DNA of 64,000 nucleotides from the NCBI GenBank assembly GCA_003133325.1, contig PKXA01000022.1, positions 1 to 64,000 of the forward strand, written 5' to 3'. Numbering within the stretch: position 1 is the first letter of the stretch; every line of letters starts with the position of its first letter. Below are positions 28,786 through 39,732 of the stretch, piece after piece. The position numbers were made by a program, and so were the translations under genes. The stretch comes from Acidimicrobiaceae bacterium. GTDB taxonomy: Bacteria; Actinomycetota; Acidimicrobiia; Acidimicrobiales; RAAP-2. The notes under the pieces were generated by a model, which saw only the letters and a list, made by a program, of their open reading frames with translations, ran no database searches and had not been told where the DNA came from.

Positions 28786-29463
28786 CTACGTCAGCAGAGC
28801 GTCAAGTTCGATGTCCATCAGGCGACGGAAGCAGCGCCGGCCATTTTCCTCGGTGAGGACCGCCACCTCGAGATCCTTGCCGACCAGCGTCCGTTCGGCT
28901 CCGGCCAAGGCTCCCACCGTGGCCTGGAGGGCGGCCGAAAGCGGCCAGTTCTCCTCCCACCCGGATTCGACTTGTTGGGCGATCGTCTCGGTCTCACCTC
29001 CGAGGACAGCGTACCGATCCTCGTCGGTGATGGTTCCCTCATAGGCGATGTGATAGAGCTGGTTCGGATGCAGATCGGTGCCCAACTCGGCCACCAGGAT
29101 CTCGACCTCCAGCGGCTTCATCTCGTGGGTGAAGACCTGCCCGAGGTACTGCGCATACAAGTTGGCCAACGAACGGGCGTCGACGTCCTCACGGCTGTAG
29201 GCGTAGCCCTTGGTGTCGGCGTGGCGAACACCGGAGACCCGCAGCTGATCGAACTCGTTGTACTTTCCCACTCCGGCAAAGGCTATGCGGTCGTAGATCT
29301 CGCTGATCTTGTGGAGCGACCGCGAGGGGTTCTCCGCCACGATGACGATTCCCTCCGCATAGGTGCTGGCAATGAGCGATCGTCCGCGGGCGATTCCCTT
29401 TTGGGCATACTCGGCACGGTCCTTCATGAGCTGTTCGGGGGCCACGTAGTACGGCATGGTCAT
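28786..29463 (-). CDS. prcA: 20S proteasome alpha subunit
   Basis: ORF 225 aa; [27 protein letters not shown]; overlaps prcB stop. Confidence 0.95.
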   Translation of the reverse strand: MTMPYYVAPEQLMKDRAEYAQKGIARGRSLIASTYAEGIVIVAENPSRSLHKISEIYDRIAFAGVGKYNEFDQLRVSGVRHADTKGYAYSREDVDARSLANLYAQYLGQVFTHEMKPLEVEILVAELGTDLHPNQLYHIAYEGTITDEDRYAVLGGETETIAQQVESGWEENWPLSAALQATVGALAGAERTLVGKDLEVAVLTEENGRRCFRRLMDIELDALLT

Positions 29464-30290
29464 GGCTCGCGACCCTCCACCCGTCGACGTTCGATCAGGG
29501 TGGCGAACCGAAGTGCCACTTCCTCTTCGGTGACCGCTTCAAAACCGGCGGCGGTCACCGTGGCCACCAACGGATAAATGCCTCTCACCAGATCAGGACC
29601 TCCGGTGGCCGAATCCTCGTCGGCAGCCTCAAAGAGGGCCTGGACCGCCAGTTCGACCGCATCATCCCGAGCCATTCCCATCCGGTAGCCAAGTTTGATC
29701 GTCGTCCGGGCGTCGCGTCCTCCTGATCCGGTGGCATTGTGCTCTGTCTCCTCGTAATGGCCGCCGGTGACGTCGTAGGTGAAGATACGGCCGGTACCGC
29801 GGGCCAGGTCGTATCCGGCGAAGAGCGGCACCACTGCCAAACCCTGCATGGCCATGGGAAGGTGCTCACGCACCATCTGGCCCAGCTGGTTGGCCTTACC
29901 CTCCAAGCTGAGCACGGCACCTTCCACCTTCTCGTAGTGCTCGAGCTGGGTCTGGAACAGGCGGACCATCTCCACCGCGGGTCCGGCGGCCCCGGCGATA
30001 GCCACCGCCGAGAAGCGGTCGGCGGGAAAGACCTTCTCCATGGCACGGTGGGCGATGGCATGACCTTCCGTGGCCCGGCGGTCGCCGGCCATCACAATGC
30101 CGTCGGCGAACCGGAGTGCCACCACCGTGGTGCCGTGACGGTATTCGGCCCTTCCGGACCCTCCGGCACCCACGGGCGCCTGGGAACTGCCGATGCTGGC
30201 CGGGGCGCGCACCGGGACCTGAAGTCGGCGGATGAGTCCGGCGAAGTCGGGACCGGGATCGTCCAATGGGGTAAAGAACGGCAACGTCAC
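29460..30290 (-). CDS. prcB: 20S proteasome beta subunit
   Basis: ORF 276 aa; propeptide then [27 protein letters not shown] catalytic Thr. Confidence 0.96.
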   Translation of the reverse strand: MTLPFFTPLDDPGPDFAGLIRRLQVPVRAPASIGSSQAPVGAGGSGRAEYRHGTTVVALRFADGIVMAGDRRATEGHAIAHRAMEKVFPADRFSAVAIAGAAGPAVEMVRLFQTQLEHYEKVEGAVLSLEGKANQLGQMVREHLPMAMQGLAVVPLFAGYDLARGTGRIFTYDVTGGHYEETEHNATGSGGRDARTTIKLGYRMGMARDDAVELAVQALFEAADEDSATGGPDLVRGIYPLVATVTAAGFEAVTEEEVALRFATLIERRRVEGREP

Positions 30291-30295
30291 CGGAT

Positions 30296-30493
30296 CTACT
30301 CGCCGCCCTTCTGCACGTAGTTGCGCACGAACTCCTCGGCATTGTCTTCGAGTACCTCATCGATCTCGTCGAGGAGGTCATCCAGTTCGGCCTTCAGCTT
30401 CTCGCCCTTGGCCGACGTGGCGGGCACCTCCTCCACCGATTCTTTGGCGTGGTCGGTACCGGTGCTCTTCTTCTTCAATTCTCGTTCAGCCAT
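30296..30493 (-). CDS. pup: Prokaryotic ubiquitin-like protein Pup (C-terminus GGE)
   Basis: ORF 65 aa; [29 protein letters not shown]; between dop and prcB. Confidence 0.97.
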   Translation of the reverse strand: MAERELKKKSTGTDHAKESVEEVPATSAKGEKLKAELDDLLDEIDEVLEDNAEEFVRNYVQKGGE

Positions 30494-30505
30494 CTGCCAC
30501 TCTCC

Positions 30506-31999
30506 CTAGCTGCTCAGCCGGTCCAACAACTCCGACGGAGTTGCGCTCTGCCGCAATAGTTCGTCCACGTGATCGGCCGTGCCCCGTAGGGGGTCCATCA
30601 TAGGGACGCGCCGCAAGGGGTCGGTGCCGAGGTCGAAGACCAGCGAATCCCAGTTGGCCGTGACCACTTCCGCCGGCCACTTGGTCAGACACTGCCCCCT
30701 GAACCAGGCCCGGGTATTCCGTGGGGGCTCGGTGATGGCGCTGATCACCGATTGCTCATCGATCAACTTTTCCGTGTCGAGCCGGGCGAAGAGCGACCGC
30801 TCGGGCCGAAGGTCGTGATACTGCAGGTCCATGGCCGCCAGCCGATGATCGTCCCACCCACACCCGTGGCGCTCCCGATAGGCCTCGAGGAGACGCAGTT
30901 TGGCCACCCAATCGAGTTGACGGGCCAGGGACATCGGGTCGGTTTCAAGCCCGTGGAGCACCATCTCCCATCGGCGGAGGACCTCCTCGCCCACTCCCTC
31001 GTTGCCCATGCATTCGAGGCCTCGATCGTCAGCGTACTTTCGGGCCAACGAGAACAGCTCCCACTGGATCTCCAGTGCGGTTGCCGTGGTGCCGTCGGAC
31101 ATCTCCAAACCGTGGCCGAATGTCCGATCGAGCGATACCTGGTGCATGGCCCGCACCGGGTCAGCCAGGTCGAGATCGCGGTCCCCGCCGATGTCGTCCT
31201 CGATCATGGCCAGTACCAGCGACGTGGTACCCACCTTGAGGAGGGAGGCCACCTCGGCCAGGTTGGCGTCACCGACGATGACGTGGAGACGACGGTAGCG
31301 GTGGGGATCGGCGTGCGGTTCATCCCGGGTGTTGATGATGGGTCGTTTGAGGGTTGTCTCGAGCCCGACCCGTTCTTCGAAGAACTCGGCCCGCTGGGTG
31401 ATCTGGAAGTCGACCTGGCGACCATCGTGGGTCGGGGTCTCTGATCCCACTTTCCCCGCTCCGGTAAAGATCTGCCGGGTCACGAAGTGAGGGGTGATCC
31501 CATGGACGATCCGGTCAAAGGGTGTGGCCCGGTCCATCAGATAATTCTCGTGGGTCCCGTACGAATTGCCCTTCCCGTCGGAATTGTTCTTGTAGACGAT
31601 GAAGCGACGGCCGTCGGGGACTGCCGAGTTCGCAGCGGCCATTGACCTGATCAGGATCTGCTCGCCGGCCCGGTCGTATCGCACGCACTCCAGGGCATCG
31701 GCGCATTCGGGAGTGGAAAACTCCGGATGAGCATGGTCGACATAGAACCGCGCCCCATTGGTAAGCACGGTGTTCAACAGATGGGTCTCCACCTTGGGCG
31801 GCATCGATCCCTCTCGGGCGTACCCCCGGGCGTCATTCCCCGGGGACTCGTCTTCAAAATCCCAACCGGTCTGTTGGCGAACGATGTCCTGCGCATAGGC
31901 GTTGATGAGCACCGATGAGGCAGCAATCGGGTTGGGATCGCCGTTTTCCACATGGATGCCGTACTCGGTCTCGATGCCGCAGACCTTCGGGATGGCCAC
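30506..31999 (-). CDS. dop: Pup deamidase/depupylase
   Basis: ORF 497 aa; GIETEYGIHVENGDPNPIAASSVL, NGARFYVDHAHPEFSTPECAD. Confidence 0.95.
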   Translation of the reverse strand: MAIPKVCGIETEYGIHVENGDPNPIAASSVLINAYAQDIVRQQTGWDFEDESPGNDARGYAREGSMPPKVETHLLNTVLTNGARFYVDHAHPEFSTPECADALECVRYDRAGEQILIRSMAAANSAVPDGRRFIVYKNNSDGKGNSYGTHENYLMDRATPFDRIVHGITPHFVTRQIFTGAGKVGSETPTHDGRQVDFQITQRAEFFEERVGLETTLKRPIINTRDEPHADPHRYRRLHVIVGDANLAEVASLLKVGTTSLVLAMIEDDIGGDRDLDLADPVRAMHQVSLDRTFGHGLEMSDGTTATALEIQWELFSLARKYADDRGLECMGNEGVGEEVLRRWEMVLHGLETDPMSLARQLDWVAKLRLLEAYRERHGCGWDDHRLAAMDLQYHDLRPERSLFARLDTEKLIDEQSVISAITEPPRNTRAWFRGQCLTKWPAEVVTANWDSLVFDLGTDPLRRVPMMDPLRGTADHVDELLRQSATPSELLDRLSS

Positions 32000-32024
32000 G
32001 CGCCGACCCTATCCTCACTTCAGC

Positions 32025-33812
32025 CTAAAGATACTGACCGGTGCCGACCCGCTCGATCGACCGGCCACCCTTGGTTCCTCGATCCTCACTGATGAGCGTG
32101 CGGATGTAGACAATTCGCTCGCCCTTCTTTCCGGAGATCTTCGCCCAATCGTCGGGGTTGGTGGTGTTCGGGAGATCCTCGTTCTCTTTGTATTCCTGAC
32201 GGATCGACTCGAAGAGGTCGTCCAAGCGAATGCCCCGGCCGGTTCCGGCAATGGCCCGCTTGATGGCCAGCTTCTTGGCCCGGCGAACAATGTTCTCGAT
32301 CATGGCGCCGGAGGCGAAGTCTCGGTAATAGAGGACTTCTTTGTCGCCGTTCTGGTAGGTGACCTCGAGGAATCGGTTCTCCTCATCGTCCCGGTACATT
32401 TCGGCCACGGTCGCCTCGATCATGGCCTGGGTGGCCTTGGCCGGGTCACCCCCTCCCCGGGTGCGGACCTCCCCGGCGTCGAGCGGGAGATCCGGGGTCA
32501 GATACCTGGCGAAGATCTGTGCTGCTGCCACTTCGTTCGGTCGCTCAATGCGAATCTTTACGTCCAGGCGACCAGGGCGAAGTATGGCGGGGTCGATCAG
32601 ATCCTCACGGTTGGATGCTCCGATGACGATCACATCGCGCAAGGTCTCCACCCCGTCGATCTCCGCCAACAGCTGCGGCACGACGGTCGATTCCATGTCC
32701 GAGCTGATGCCGGTGCCCCGGGTTCGGAAGAGTGAGTCCATCTCGTCGAAAAAGACGATGACCGGAACTCCTTCTTCGGACTTCTCCCGGGCCCGTTGGA
32801 AGACCAGGCGAATCTGACGCTCGGTTTCCCCGACGTACTTGTTCAGGAGCTCGGGCCCTTTGATGTTCAGGAAATAGCTGCGCGTATTGGTATTGCCGGT
32901 CACCTGGGCGACCTTCTTGGCCAACGAATTGGCCACCGCCTTGGCAATCAGCGTCTTCCCGCAACCGGGCGGACCGTACAGCAGAATCCCCTTGGGTGCC
33001 GGCAGCTTGTGCTCGGCAAACAGCTCGCGGTGCAGATAGGGAAGCTCGACGGCATCGGTGATCGCCTCGATCTGGGAGTCGAGTCCGCCGACATCGGCGT
33101 AGGTGACATCGGGCACCTCCTCGAGGACGAGTTCCTCGACCTCAGGACGGGCGAGCTTCTCCACCAGCAGACCGGTACGGGACTCCATCAGGACGGTATC
33201 CCCGGAGCGGAGTTTCACCCCGATGAGTGCGTCGGAGAGCTCGACCACCCGCTCTTCGTCGGCGCGACTGTAGATGAGGGCGCGGCGTCCGTCCTCAAGC
33301 AATTCCTTGACCACCACCACTTCACCCGACCCTTCTCCTTGTCGGGCCAGGACCACATTGAGTGATTCGTTGAGGACGACCTCGTTCCCTCGCTGCAGGT
33401 CACCGAGCCCGATCTCGGGGTGCAGCGACACCCGCATCTTCCGACCTCCCGAAAACACGTCGACCGACCCGTCATCATTGGTTCCGAGGAACGTGCCATA
33501 GGCCGCCGGTGGCTGGGTGAGCTTCTCCACTTCCTCACGGAGGTTGGTGATGTGCTCCTTCGCCGTCTGCAGAGTGAACGTCAGCTTCTCGTTCTGAGAG
33601 ATGGCCTGGGCCAGCTGACCCTTCGTCTCGAGCAATTTCTCCTCGAGGGTCTGAACCCGAAGTGGGCTCTCCTGGAGGCGACGCCTGAGCAGGGTGACCT
33701 CTTCCTCGGCCTCCTGGGCGCGGAGGCGCAGGGTGGCGAGGTCGTCGCCCCCCATCACATCGCCAGGTCGATGCTGGCCCACTTCGTCGTCGGGTTCAGT
33801 CGTCGGAATCAC
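32025..33812 (-). CDS. mpa: Proteasome-associated AAA ATPase (Mpa/ARC)
   Basis: ORF 595 aa; [14 protein letters not shown], coiled-coil N-terminus, C-terminal GQYL motif. Confidence 0.95.
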   Translation of the reverse strand: MIPTTEPDDEVGQHRPGDVMGGDDLATLRLRAQEAEEEVTLLRRRLQESPLRVQTLEEKLLETKGQLAQAISQNEKLTFTLQTAKEHITNLREEVEKLTQPPAAYGTFLGTNDDGSVDVFSGGRKMRVSLHPEIGLGDLQRGNEVVLNESLNVVLARQGEGSGEVVVVKELLEDGRRALIYSRADEERVVELSDALIGVKLRSGDTVLMESRTGLLVEKLARPEVEELVLEEVPDVTYADVGGLDSQIEAITDAVELPYLHRELFAEHKLPAPKGILLYGPPGCGKTLIAKAVANSLAKKVAQVTGNTNTRSYFLNIKGPELLNKYVGETERQIRLVFQRAREKSEEGVPVIVFFDEMDSLFRTRGTGISSDMESTVVPQLLAEIDGVETLRDVIVIGASNREDLIDPAILRPGRLDVKIRIERPNEVAAAQIFARYLTPDLPLDAGEVRTRGGGDPAKATQAMIEATVAEMYRDDEENRFLEVTYQNGDKEVLYYRDFASGAMIENIVRRAKKLAIKRAIAGTGRGIRLDDLFESIRQEYKENEDLPNTTNPDDWAKISGKKGERIVYIRTLISEDRGTKGGRSIERVGTGQYL

Positions 33813-34067
33813 CTCGCATGTCTAGGCTCTTAAATGGCGACCATACACCGGCACCTGGGCGGATCAAGCACCACCCGGAAGCCTGGAGCCCGCCAGCCGA
33901 CCAAGTATCAACTTGGGCCAACCGCAGTTCGGGATAGCATGGTCTCCACGGGTTGCAGGCCTCTTGGGGACTGACGGCGGGCGGTTGGCGCTGTCAACCT
34001 GCAGGAACCGCCCCGTCGGCCGTCCGCATACATGTGGACCGAAACATACGTAGGAGAGTTGCAACTG

Positions 34068-34304
34068 ATGAAGGTCTGGATCGACCAGGATCTCTGCACC
34101 GGAGATGGCCTCTGCGAGGAGATCGCTCCGGCCGTCTTCACTCTGCTGGACGACGGCCTTGCCTATGTGAAGGACGGCGCCGACGTGAAGAACGAGCCGG
34201 GTGGATCGGCCGGTTTGGCCAGTGTGCCCGCTGATCTCGAGGATGCCGTCGTCGAGGCCTCCGAAGAGTGCCCAGGTGAGTGCATCTTCATCGAACAGAG
34301 CTGA
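34068..34304 (+). CDS. Ferredoxin (single-cluster type)
   Basis: MKVWIDQDLCTGDGLCEEIAPAVF...EECPGECIFIE. Confidence 0.88.
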   Translation: MKVWIDQDLCTGDGLCEEIAPAVFTLLDDGLAYVKDGADVKNEPGGSAGLASVPADLEDAVVEASEECPGECIFIEQS

Positions 34305-34329
34305 GTAGTCAGGGGTACCTCGCCTGCGC

Positions 34330-35214
34330 TCAAAACTCCGTGGAGACCAGTCCGGGCTCGCTGGGTGACTCGGCATCGCCGGCTGCCTCGTACTTCTTGG
34401 CGTTATATGGGGATCGGTCAGGATCCGGCACCAAGAGTCTCGCGGTGGTGAGGAACCCGGTATGTCCCACCATGCGATGGTCAGGTCGCACCGACCGGGT
34501 TTCCACGTGCCACGTCCGATAGAGCACCTCGACGGTGGCCGCCATACCGAATGGGGTGTGGGCGAGTGCGTTGCGCAACTGTGAGGTCTGATTGATGGTG
34601 GGGAGATAGGAGCAGAGAATGCCACCTGGGCGCATCGCCACTTCCGCGTGGGGCAGCACCCTCCACGGTTCCGGAAGATCGAGGACTATCCGGTCGAGGC
34701 CCCGTTCGTCGATTCCCTCGTAGACATCGCGTATCTCGACCCGGTACGGGACCTGCTTCCCCACCAGGGCCTCCACGTTGGTCCGGGCCCGGTCGGCAAA
34801 GTCTTCGCGCAACTCGTAACCGACCACATCGGCGCCGGACCGCAACAGGGCCATTGATAACGCCCCGGACCCGACGCCCGCCTCGAGAACGCTGACACCC
34901 GGGGCAATATCCGCCAACACCATGATGGCGGCCAGGTCCTTCGGGTAGATCACCTGGGCGCCACGAGGCATTTTCAGTACGACATCGGCCAAGGTCGGCC
35001 GGACCACCAAGAAGCGCCGCCCGGTGCTACCCACAATGGTGGACCCCTCGGGTGCACCGATCAAGTGATCGTGGGCGATGATGCCCATGTGGGTATGGAA
35101 CGAGGTCCCCGCCCGCAGGGTGATCAGATACTGACGCTCTTTTGCATCGACCAAGAGGACCCGCTCGCCGTCAACGAGAATTGAGCGGCTGTCGTCGCTA
35201 CCCACCGTTGTCAA
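34330..35214 (-). CDS. trmI: tRNA (adenine-N1)-methyltransferase
   Basis: ORF 294 aa; VLEAGVGSGALSMALLR, IYPKDLAAIMVLADI; near the proteasome locus as in other actinobacteria. Confidence 0.9.
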   Translation of the reverse strand: MTTVGSDDSRSILVDGERVLLVDAKERQYLITLRAGTSFHTHMGIIAHDHLIGAPEGSTIVGSTGRRFLVVRPTLADVVLKMPRGAQVIYPKDLAAIMVLADIAPGVSVLEAGVGSGALSMALLRSGADVVGYELREDFADRARTNVEALVGKQVPYRVEIRDVYEGIDERGLDRIVLDLPEPWRVLPHAEVAMRPGGILCSYLPTINQTSQLRNALAHTPFGMAATVEVLYRTWHVETRSVRPDHRMVGHTGFLTTARLLVPDPDRSPYNAKKYEAAGDAESPSEPGLVSTEF

Positions 35215-35426
35215 TCGCCGGACAGCTTGGCGTCACCAGGGTTGCTGGTCTCCACCACCAGCCGTTCACCGGGAAGCAGAACCGTCCGGTAGATGACGTC
35301 ATCGTCCCTTCGGCGGGCTCGGATGAGCAACCAGGCTGATGCCCCGATCACGAACCAAACCGGATGCTCACCGCGAAAGCCGCGGCGGAATCCGTTCTTC
35401 AGGAAATAGCGAAGGAGGCGCTCCAC
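35211..35426 (-). CDS. Small basic hypothetical protein
   Basis: GTG at 35426: VERLLRYFLKNGFRRGFRGEHPVWFVIGASAWLLIRARRRDDDVIY. Confidence 0.55.
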   Translation of the reverse strand: MERLLRYFLKNGFRRGFRGEHPVWFVIGASAWLLIRARRRDDDVIYRTVLLPGERLVVETSNPGDAKLSGD

Positions 35427-35430
35427 GTCT

Positions 35431-35643
35431 TCAGATCCGCCGGACCTCGACCACTGCCGAACGACTGCGGCCACGTCGCCGACCGGCCATATAAGCGATG
35501 GCGAGCAGCACCACTGCGGATGCAACTCCGACGGCCAACAGTTTGGACCGGGCAGACTCAACCTCGGTGGCGACCTCGCCGTTGAGTTCGCGGAAACGTG
35601 CTTCTATGTCGGCGCGGGTGATGGTTGAGCTTTCGGGGCTCAT
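35431..35643 (-). CDS. Small single-TM hypothetical protein
   Basis: ORF 70 aa; SKLLAVGVASAVVLLAIAYMAGRRRGR; overlaps neighbour by 4 nt. Confidence 0.6.
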   Translation of the reverse strand: MSPESSTITRADIEARFRELNGEVATEVESARSKLLAVGVASAVVLLAIAYMAGRRRGRSRSAVVEVRRI

Positions 35644-36005
35644 GCAGTCTCCTTGTGTCGTTCAACCTGTCGCTTGCCCTGTCCCCGGCTGATGGCAGCC
35701 ACCGCCACCGTGGCGATCGCCAACACGGCCACTGTGCAGATCAGGTAAGGGGCCCACGACCAGTTGCCGGTGAACGTGCTTCCCGTCTCACCCTGCAACA
35801 GGCGGAGGAATCCCACGGCCAGGATCACCAGGCCGATACCCAACGCCACTGATCCGGCCACACCGAATACGATGAACCGTCCCAGACCCTTCAACGGCTG
35901 GAGGGTCTCCTGCTTGATGTAGTCGACGACCAACTGGAGGGTGTCGCCTCCCATCGCCTGGATTCGTCCGGTTCCCTCGTCTTTCCCCTTACGGCCTCCG
36001 GTCAC
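35640..36005 (-). CDS. Phage holin-like superfamily III (Holin-X) membrane protein
   Basis: ORF 121 aa; two TM segments, GVAGSVALGIGLVILAVGFLRLLQ. Confidence 0.65.
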   Translation of the reverse strand: MTGGRKGKDEGTGRIQAMGGDTLQLVVDYIKQETLQPLKGLGRFIVFGVAGSVALGIGLVILAVGFLRLLQGETGSTFTGNWSWAPYLICTVAVLAIATVAVAAISRGQGKRQVERHKETA

Positions 36006-36280
36006 GGTCCTCCTTCAGTGGTGTCGCCGTCCCAAAGGCCATCGCCGTCCCAAGGGTGTCGCTCTACGCAACTATACGCAAGGCGACACGCCGCCCTGAG
36101 ATTCGGCAACGTACCACGGCATGTGCCAAGCCGCGACGGCCCGGATACACCGGGTGAGGACCCGCCCGGCTCAAGGCCGGCCGTTGGCCTCGTCGAGGCT
36201 CGTACGGGTGAGGATCGAGTGCAACTCCACACCGAGACCCGCAAGGTTGTCGTGTCGGCGTTGCCGGCACCCCACCGGAT

Positions 36281-37291
36281 CTACGAGGTCCCCTCCTCGA
36301 CGAGCGGCAGAGTGCGAGCCTCGGCGCCCAACTGATGGGTGCCGCCGCCGCTCTCCCACCGCACGGAAACCGTTTCGGGCGGCGTCACCCGCCGATGGAG
36401 GGTGGCCAGGGCCACCGGTGAACCGAAGAGGGGAGACCAGGCCACCGAGGTCAGATGGCCGACCTCGTGCTCGCCATCAGAGGTCCATACCGCCGCCCCG
36501 AGCGGAGGAAGGTCGCTGCGGCCACCCCCGCTGTCACCCGGCCCGGAAGCGATCACCAGACCGGCCAGCTTCCGGGCGACCTTCGAACCCCGGGAGTCAA
36601 GGCGGGCCACCAACTCCTGACCGGTGAAGCACCCCTTGGTGAACGACACCGCCCTGTCCACCAACCCGACTTCCGCGGCGATGGTCGAATCGTTGATTTC
36701 ACGCCCGTTGAGGGGAAGCCCGGCTTCGATGCGGGCCGCTTCCCAGGCGTTGTCACTACAGCGCACCACCCCTTCCCCCACCCAGGCGTCGGGTGCTCTT
36801 CCACCTGCGGTCGCCGGGCCCAGCAGGTCGAAGCCCGAGAACCCGGGCCAGGCGACAGGGAGGCGTAGCACCGACGGATCGCCGGCCGCGGCCGCGGTCA
36901 CCACCTTGGTGGGGTCGGCGCCGGGGCCCCGCACGGCCATGCACTCCCATGCCAGCAATTCCAACTCCACCTTTACCCGAAGGCGGAACCGCTCCAATCG
37001 GGTCTTCACGGCCTCGCCGAATCCGCCATCGGTGTCGATGACGAACTGGTCGTCCCCTGTGCGATTCACCCTCACGAACGCGTCCATCTTCCCCTGGGGG
37101 CTGAGAAGCAGCGCCTCGGCTGTTCCCCCCACGGTCAGGCCGGCCACGTCCTGGCTGCACTGTCCTTGCAGGTAGCTCACCGCATCCGGCCCCGTCACCC
37201 GCACGATGTCGCGGTCGATCCGGTGGGCAGCCACCAAGGTGCGCAAGGCGTCATACCCGTTTGTCAACGCCTCATCCGGAGCCACACTCAT
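36281..37291 (-). CDS. Folate-binding protein YgfZ
   Basis: ORF 336 aa; YLQGQCSQDV, GLVDRAVSFTKGCFTGQELVARLDSRG. Confidence 0.9.
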   Translation of the reverse strand: MSVAPDEALTNGYDALRTLVAAHRIDRDIVRVTGPDAVSYLQGQCSQDVAGLTVGGTAEALLLSPQGKMDAFVRVNRTGDDQFVIDTDGGFGEAVKTRLERFRLRVKVELELLAWECMAVRGPGADPTKVVTAAAAGDPSVLRLPVAWPGFSGFDLLGPATAGGRAPDAWVGEGVVRCSDNAWEAARIEAGLPLNGREINDSTIAAEVGLVDRAVSFTKGCFTGQELVARLDSRGSKVARKLAGLVIASGPGDSGGGRSDLPPLGAAVWTSDGEHEVGHLTSVAWSPLFGSPVALATLHRRVTPPETVSVRWESGGGTHQLGAEARTLPLVEEGTS

Positions 37292-38874
37292 CGATCAGCC
37301 CCCATTCCACCCACAGCCCCGGTCGACGGCGTGTCCCCGGTCGATGCCGAAGCCCTGGTCATGGCCACCGCCGAGAGCATGGCTGCCGCCTTGTGCGCGC
37401 ACTCGGCATTCTCCGAAGCCGGATCGCTGTCCGCCACGATCCCCGCGCCGGCCTGGACCGAGGCACGACCATCGGGATCCACGGTCATGGTGCGAATGGC
37501 TATGGCGGTGTCGAGATTCCCCGAGAAGTCGAGATACCCGACCACTCCCCCATAGATCCCCCGCTTGGTCGGCTCGAGGTCGTCGATGATCTGCATGGCC
37601 CTCACCTTGGGTGCCCCGGAGAGGGTGCCGGCCGGCAATGTCGCCCGCAGGACGTCGATGGGCCCTTTGCCCGGAGCCAGACTCCCCGAAACCTGAGACG
37701 TGAGGTGCATGATGTGGCTGTAGCACTCCACCACCATCATCTCGTCGAGCTGCTCGGTCCCGAACGACACCACCCTCCCCACGTCATTGCGGGCCAGATC
37801 CACCAGCATCACATGTTCGGCTACTTCCTTCGGATCTTCCGCCAGCTCACCCTGGAGGCGCAGGTCTTCCTCGGGATTCCGGCCCCGGGGTCGCGATCCG
37901 GCGATCGGCCGGGACGTCACCGTGCCGTCCCGGAGACGCACCATGGGCTCGGGGGAGGCACCCACCACCGTGACCTCGGGGAATCGAAGGAAATACAGAT
38001 AGGGACTCGGGTTGACCAGTCGGAGCACCCGGTAGACGTCGAAGGGGTCGACCCCCAGGCACGGGAGATCGAACCGTTGCGACAGCACCACCTGAAACAC
38101 GTCCCCAGCGGTGACGTGCTCCTTGGCCACCCGCACCGCATCTTCGTAAAGATTGTCCGACATGGTGCGCACCACGTCGGAAGGGGCACCGGTTTTCATC
38201 GGCAGCAGACGAGCCGGTTCGTCGAGCGGACGGAAACAATCGGCCGCCAGTTGGTCCAAACGCCCCTGGGCGGCGGCATGAGCCGCGTCCATCTCGTCAG
38301 CGCCCCACGAAGGGTCGATCACCACGTTGTCGATGAGGACCACCCGCTGGCGCCAGTGGTCGAATGCCGCCAGCTGGCCGATGACGGCCAGAATGGCATC
38401 GGGGTGACCCAGATCGTCCCTGGGGGTGTCCGGGAGGTGCTCGACCTCGCGCACCACGTCATAGCCCAGGTACCCGACCAACCCGGCGTGGAGCGGGGGT
38501 AGATCAGGGAGCTCGGGTGATTCGAAGGCGTTGAGGATCGCCTCCATGGCCACGAGCACACCCCTGTTCCCGGTGACCGCGTTGTCGGTTACCGCGTCGA
38601 GGTCGAGGGGGCCGGCGCTGGTGACCGCGTCGCCCACTGCGGTGACGGTGGCCAGAGGGTTACGGCCCACAAAGGAGTAGCGACCCCAGCGTTCTCCCCC
38701 CTCCACCGATTCGAGCAAGAACCCGACATTGTCACCGGTGCCCACGATCTGGAGGAATGCCCCCACCGGGGTGATGGTGTCGGCGATCAGTTCCCGCCAC
38801 ACCGGGACGATCCGGTGTTTGGCCGCCAATGAACGGAATCCGTCCTCACCCGGCCCGGAGCCAGAGTCGTTCAT
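37288..38874 (-). CDS. trpE: Anthranilate synthase component I
   Basis: ORF 528 aa; [54 protein letters not shown]. Confidence 0.93.
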   Translation of the reverse strand: MNDSGSGPGEDGFRSLAAKHRIVPVWRELIADTITPVGAFLQIVGTGDNVGFLLESVEGGERWGRYSFVGRNPLATVTAVGDAVTSAGPLDLDAVTDNAVTGNRGVLVAMEAILNAFESPELPDLPPLHAGLVGYLGYDVVREVEHLPDTPRDDLGHPDAILAVIGQLAAFDHWRQRVVLIDNVVIDPSWGADEMDAAHAAAQGRLDQLAADCFRPLDEPARLLPMKTGAPSDVVRTMSDNLYEDAVRVAKEHVTAGDVFQVVLSQRFDLPCLGVDPFDVYRVLRLVNPSPYLYFLRFPEVTVVGASPEPMVRLRDGTVTSRPIAGSRPRGRNPEEDLRLQGELAEDPKEVAEHVMLVDLARNDVGRVVSFGTEQLDEMMVVECYSHIMHLTSQVSGSLAPGKGPIDVLRATLPAGTLSGAPKVRAMQIIDDLEPTKRGIYGGVVGYLDFSGNLDTAIAIRTMTVDPDGRASVQAGAGIVADSDPASENAECAHKAAAMLSAVAMTRASASTGDTPSTGAVGGMGADR

Positions 38875-39266
38875 ATGTTCGCTGATGGATCGCCGAAGGA
38901 GCGGTAGAAGCAGGTGCGGTTGCCGGTATGGCAGGCACCCTTTCCCTCCTGGTCGACCACGATGAGCAAGGTGTCACCGTCACAGTCGTAGCTGAGGCCA
39001 CGCACGTACTGTCGATCGCCGGAGGTCTCGCCCTTGCACCAATACTCCTTCCGGCTCCGGCTCCAGAACCAGGTACGCCCCGTCTCGAGCGTCCTCCTCA
39101 GCGAATCCTCGTTCATCCACGCCAGCATGAGCACGGCATGATCCGAGGCATCCTGGATGATGGCCGGCACCAAGCCGTCGGCGTTATAGGCCACCTCGGC
39201 CAGCTCGACGGAGGTGAACGGAATGGGGGTGGCAATGAATTCTGACTGTGGCTGGGTGGTACTCAC
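38871..39266 (-). CDS. hisI: Phosphoribosyl-AMP cyclohydrolase
   Basis: ORF 131 aa; [38 protein letters not shown]. Confidence 0.95.
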   Translation of the reverse strand: MSTTQPQSEFIATPIPFTSVELAEVAYNADGLVPAIIQDASDHAVLMLAWMNEDSLRRTLETGRTWFWSRSRKEYWCKGETSGDRQYVRGLSYDCDGDTLLIVVDQEGKGACHTGNRTCFYRSFGDPSANI

Positions 39267-39308
39267 GAGACGTACTCCCTGTAACTGAGCATTGAGGTCA
39301 ACCGTCGT

Positions 39309-39680
39309 TCAGAGATAGAGGCCGGTGCCGCCGTCGATGCGGGTGGAGGCCACCGCGTGAATGTCCCGCTCTCGCAGAATGACGTACTCGTCCCCCTGCA
39401 CGTCGACTTCGAACCGGTCCTCCGGATTGAACAACACGTTGTCCCCCACCTTGATGGTTCGGACATGGGGGCCGACGGCCACCACTTCGGCCCACGCCAA
39501 TCGGCGGGATACCTGGGCGGTGGCGGGAATCAGGATCCCTGACCGGGACCGGCGCTCCCCCTCGGCTTGCCCGACCTGTACCAACACGCGGTCGGCGAGC
39601 ACGGTGATGGGTTGTTTGGGCCCGTCTCCCGCTCCATTGCGGCTGATGTCGGGTGTCGCTCGGGTCACGGTAGCCACCAC
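39309..39680 (-). CDS. GroES-like co-chaperonin
   Basis: ORF 123 aa; ITVLADRVLVQVGQAEGERRSRSGILIPATAQ, VGDNVLFNPEDRFEVDVQGDEYVILRERDI. Confidence 0.85.
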   Translation of the reverse strand: MVATVTRATPDISRNGAGDGPKQPITVLADRVLVQVGQAEGERRSRSGILIPATAQVSRRLAWAEVVAVGPHVRTIKVGDNVLFNPEDRFEVDVQGDEYVILRERDIHAVASTRIDGGTGLYL

Positions 39681-39732
39681 CCCAGGCTACCAACGTCGGC
39701 CGGGATGCCCTTCCCGGCCCCCCAGGCAGCCT

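Noticed and set aside
37261-38502. 413-aa plus-strand His-rich ORF
   Set aside because: Shadow ORF antisense to trpE
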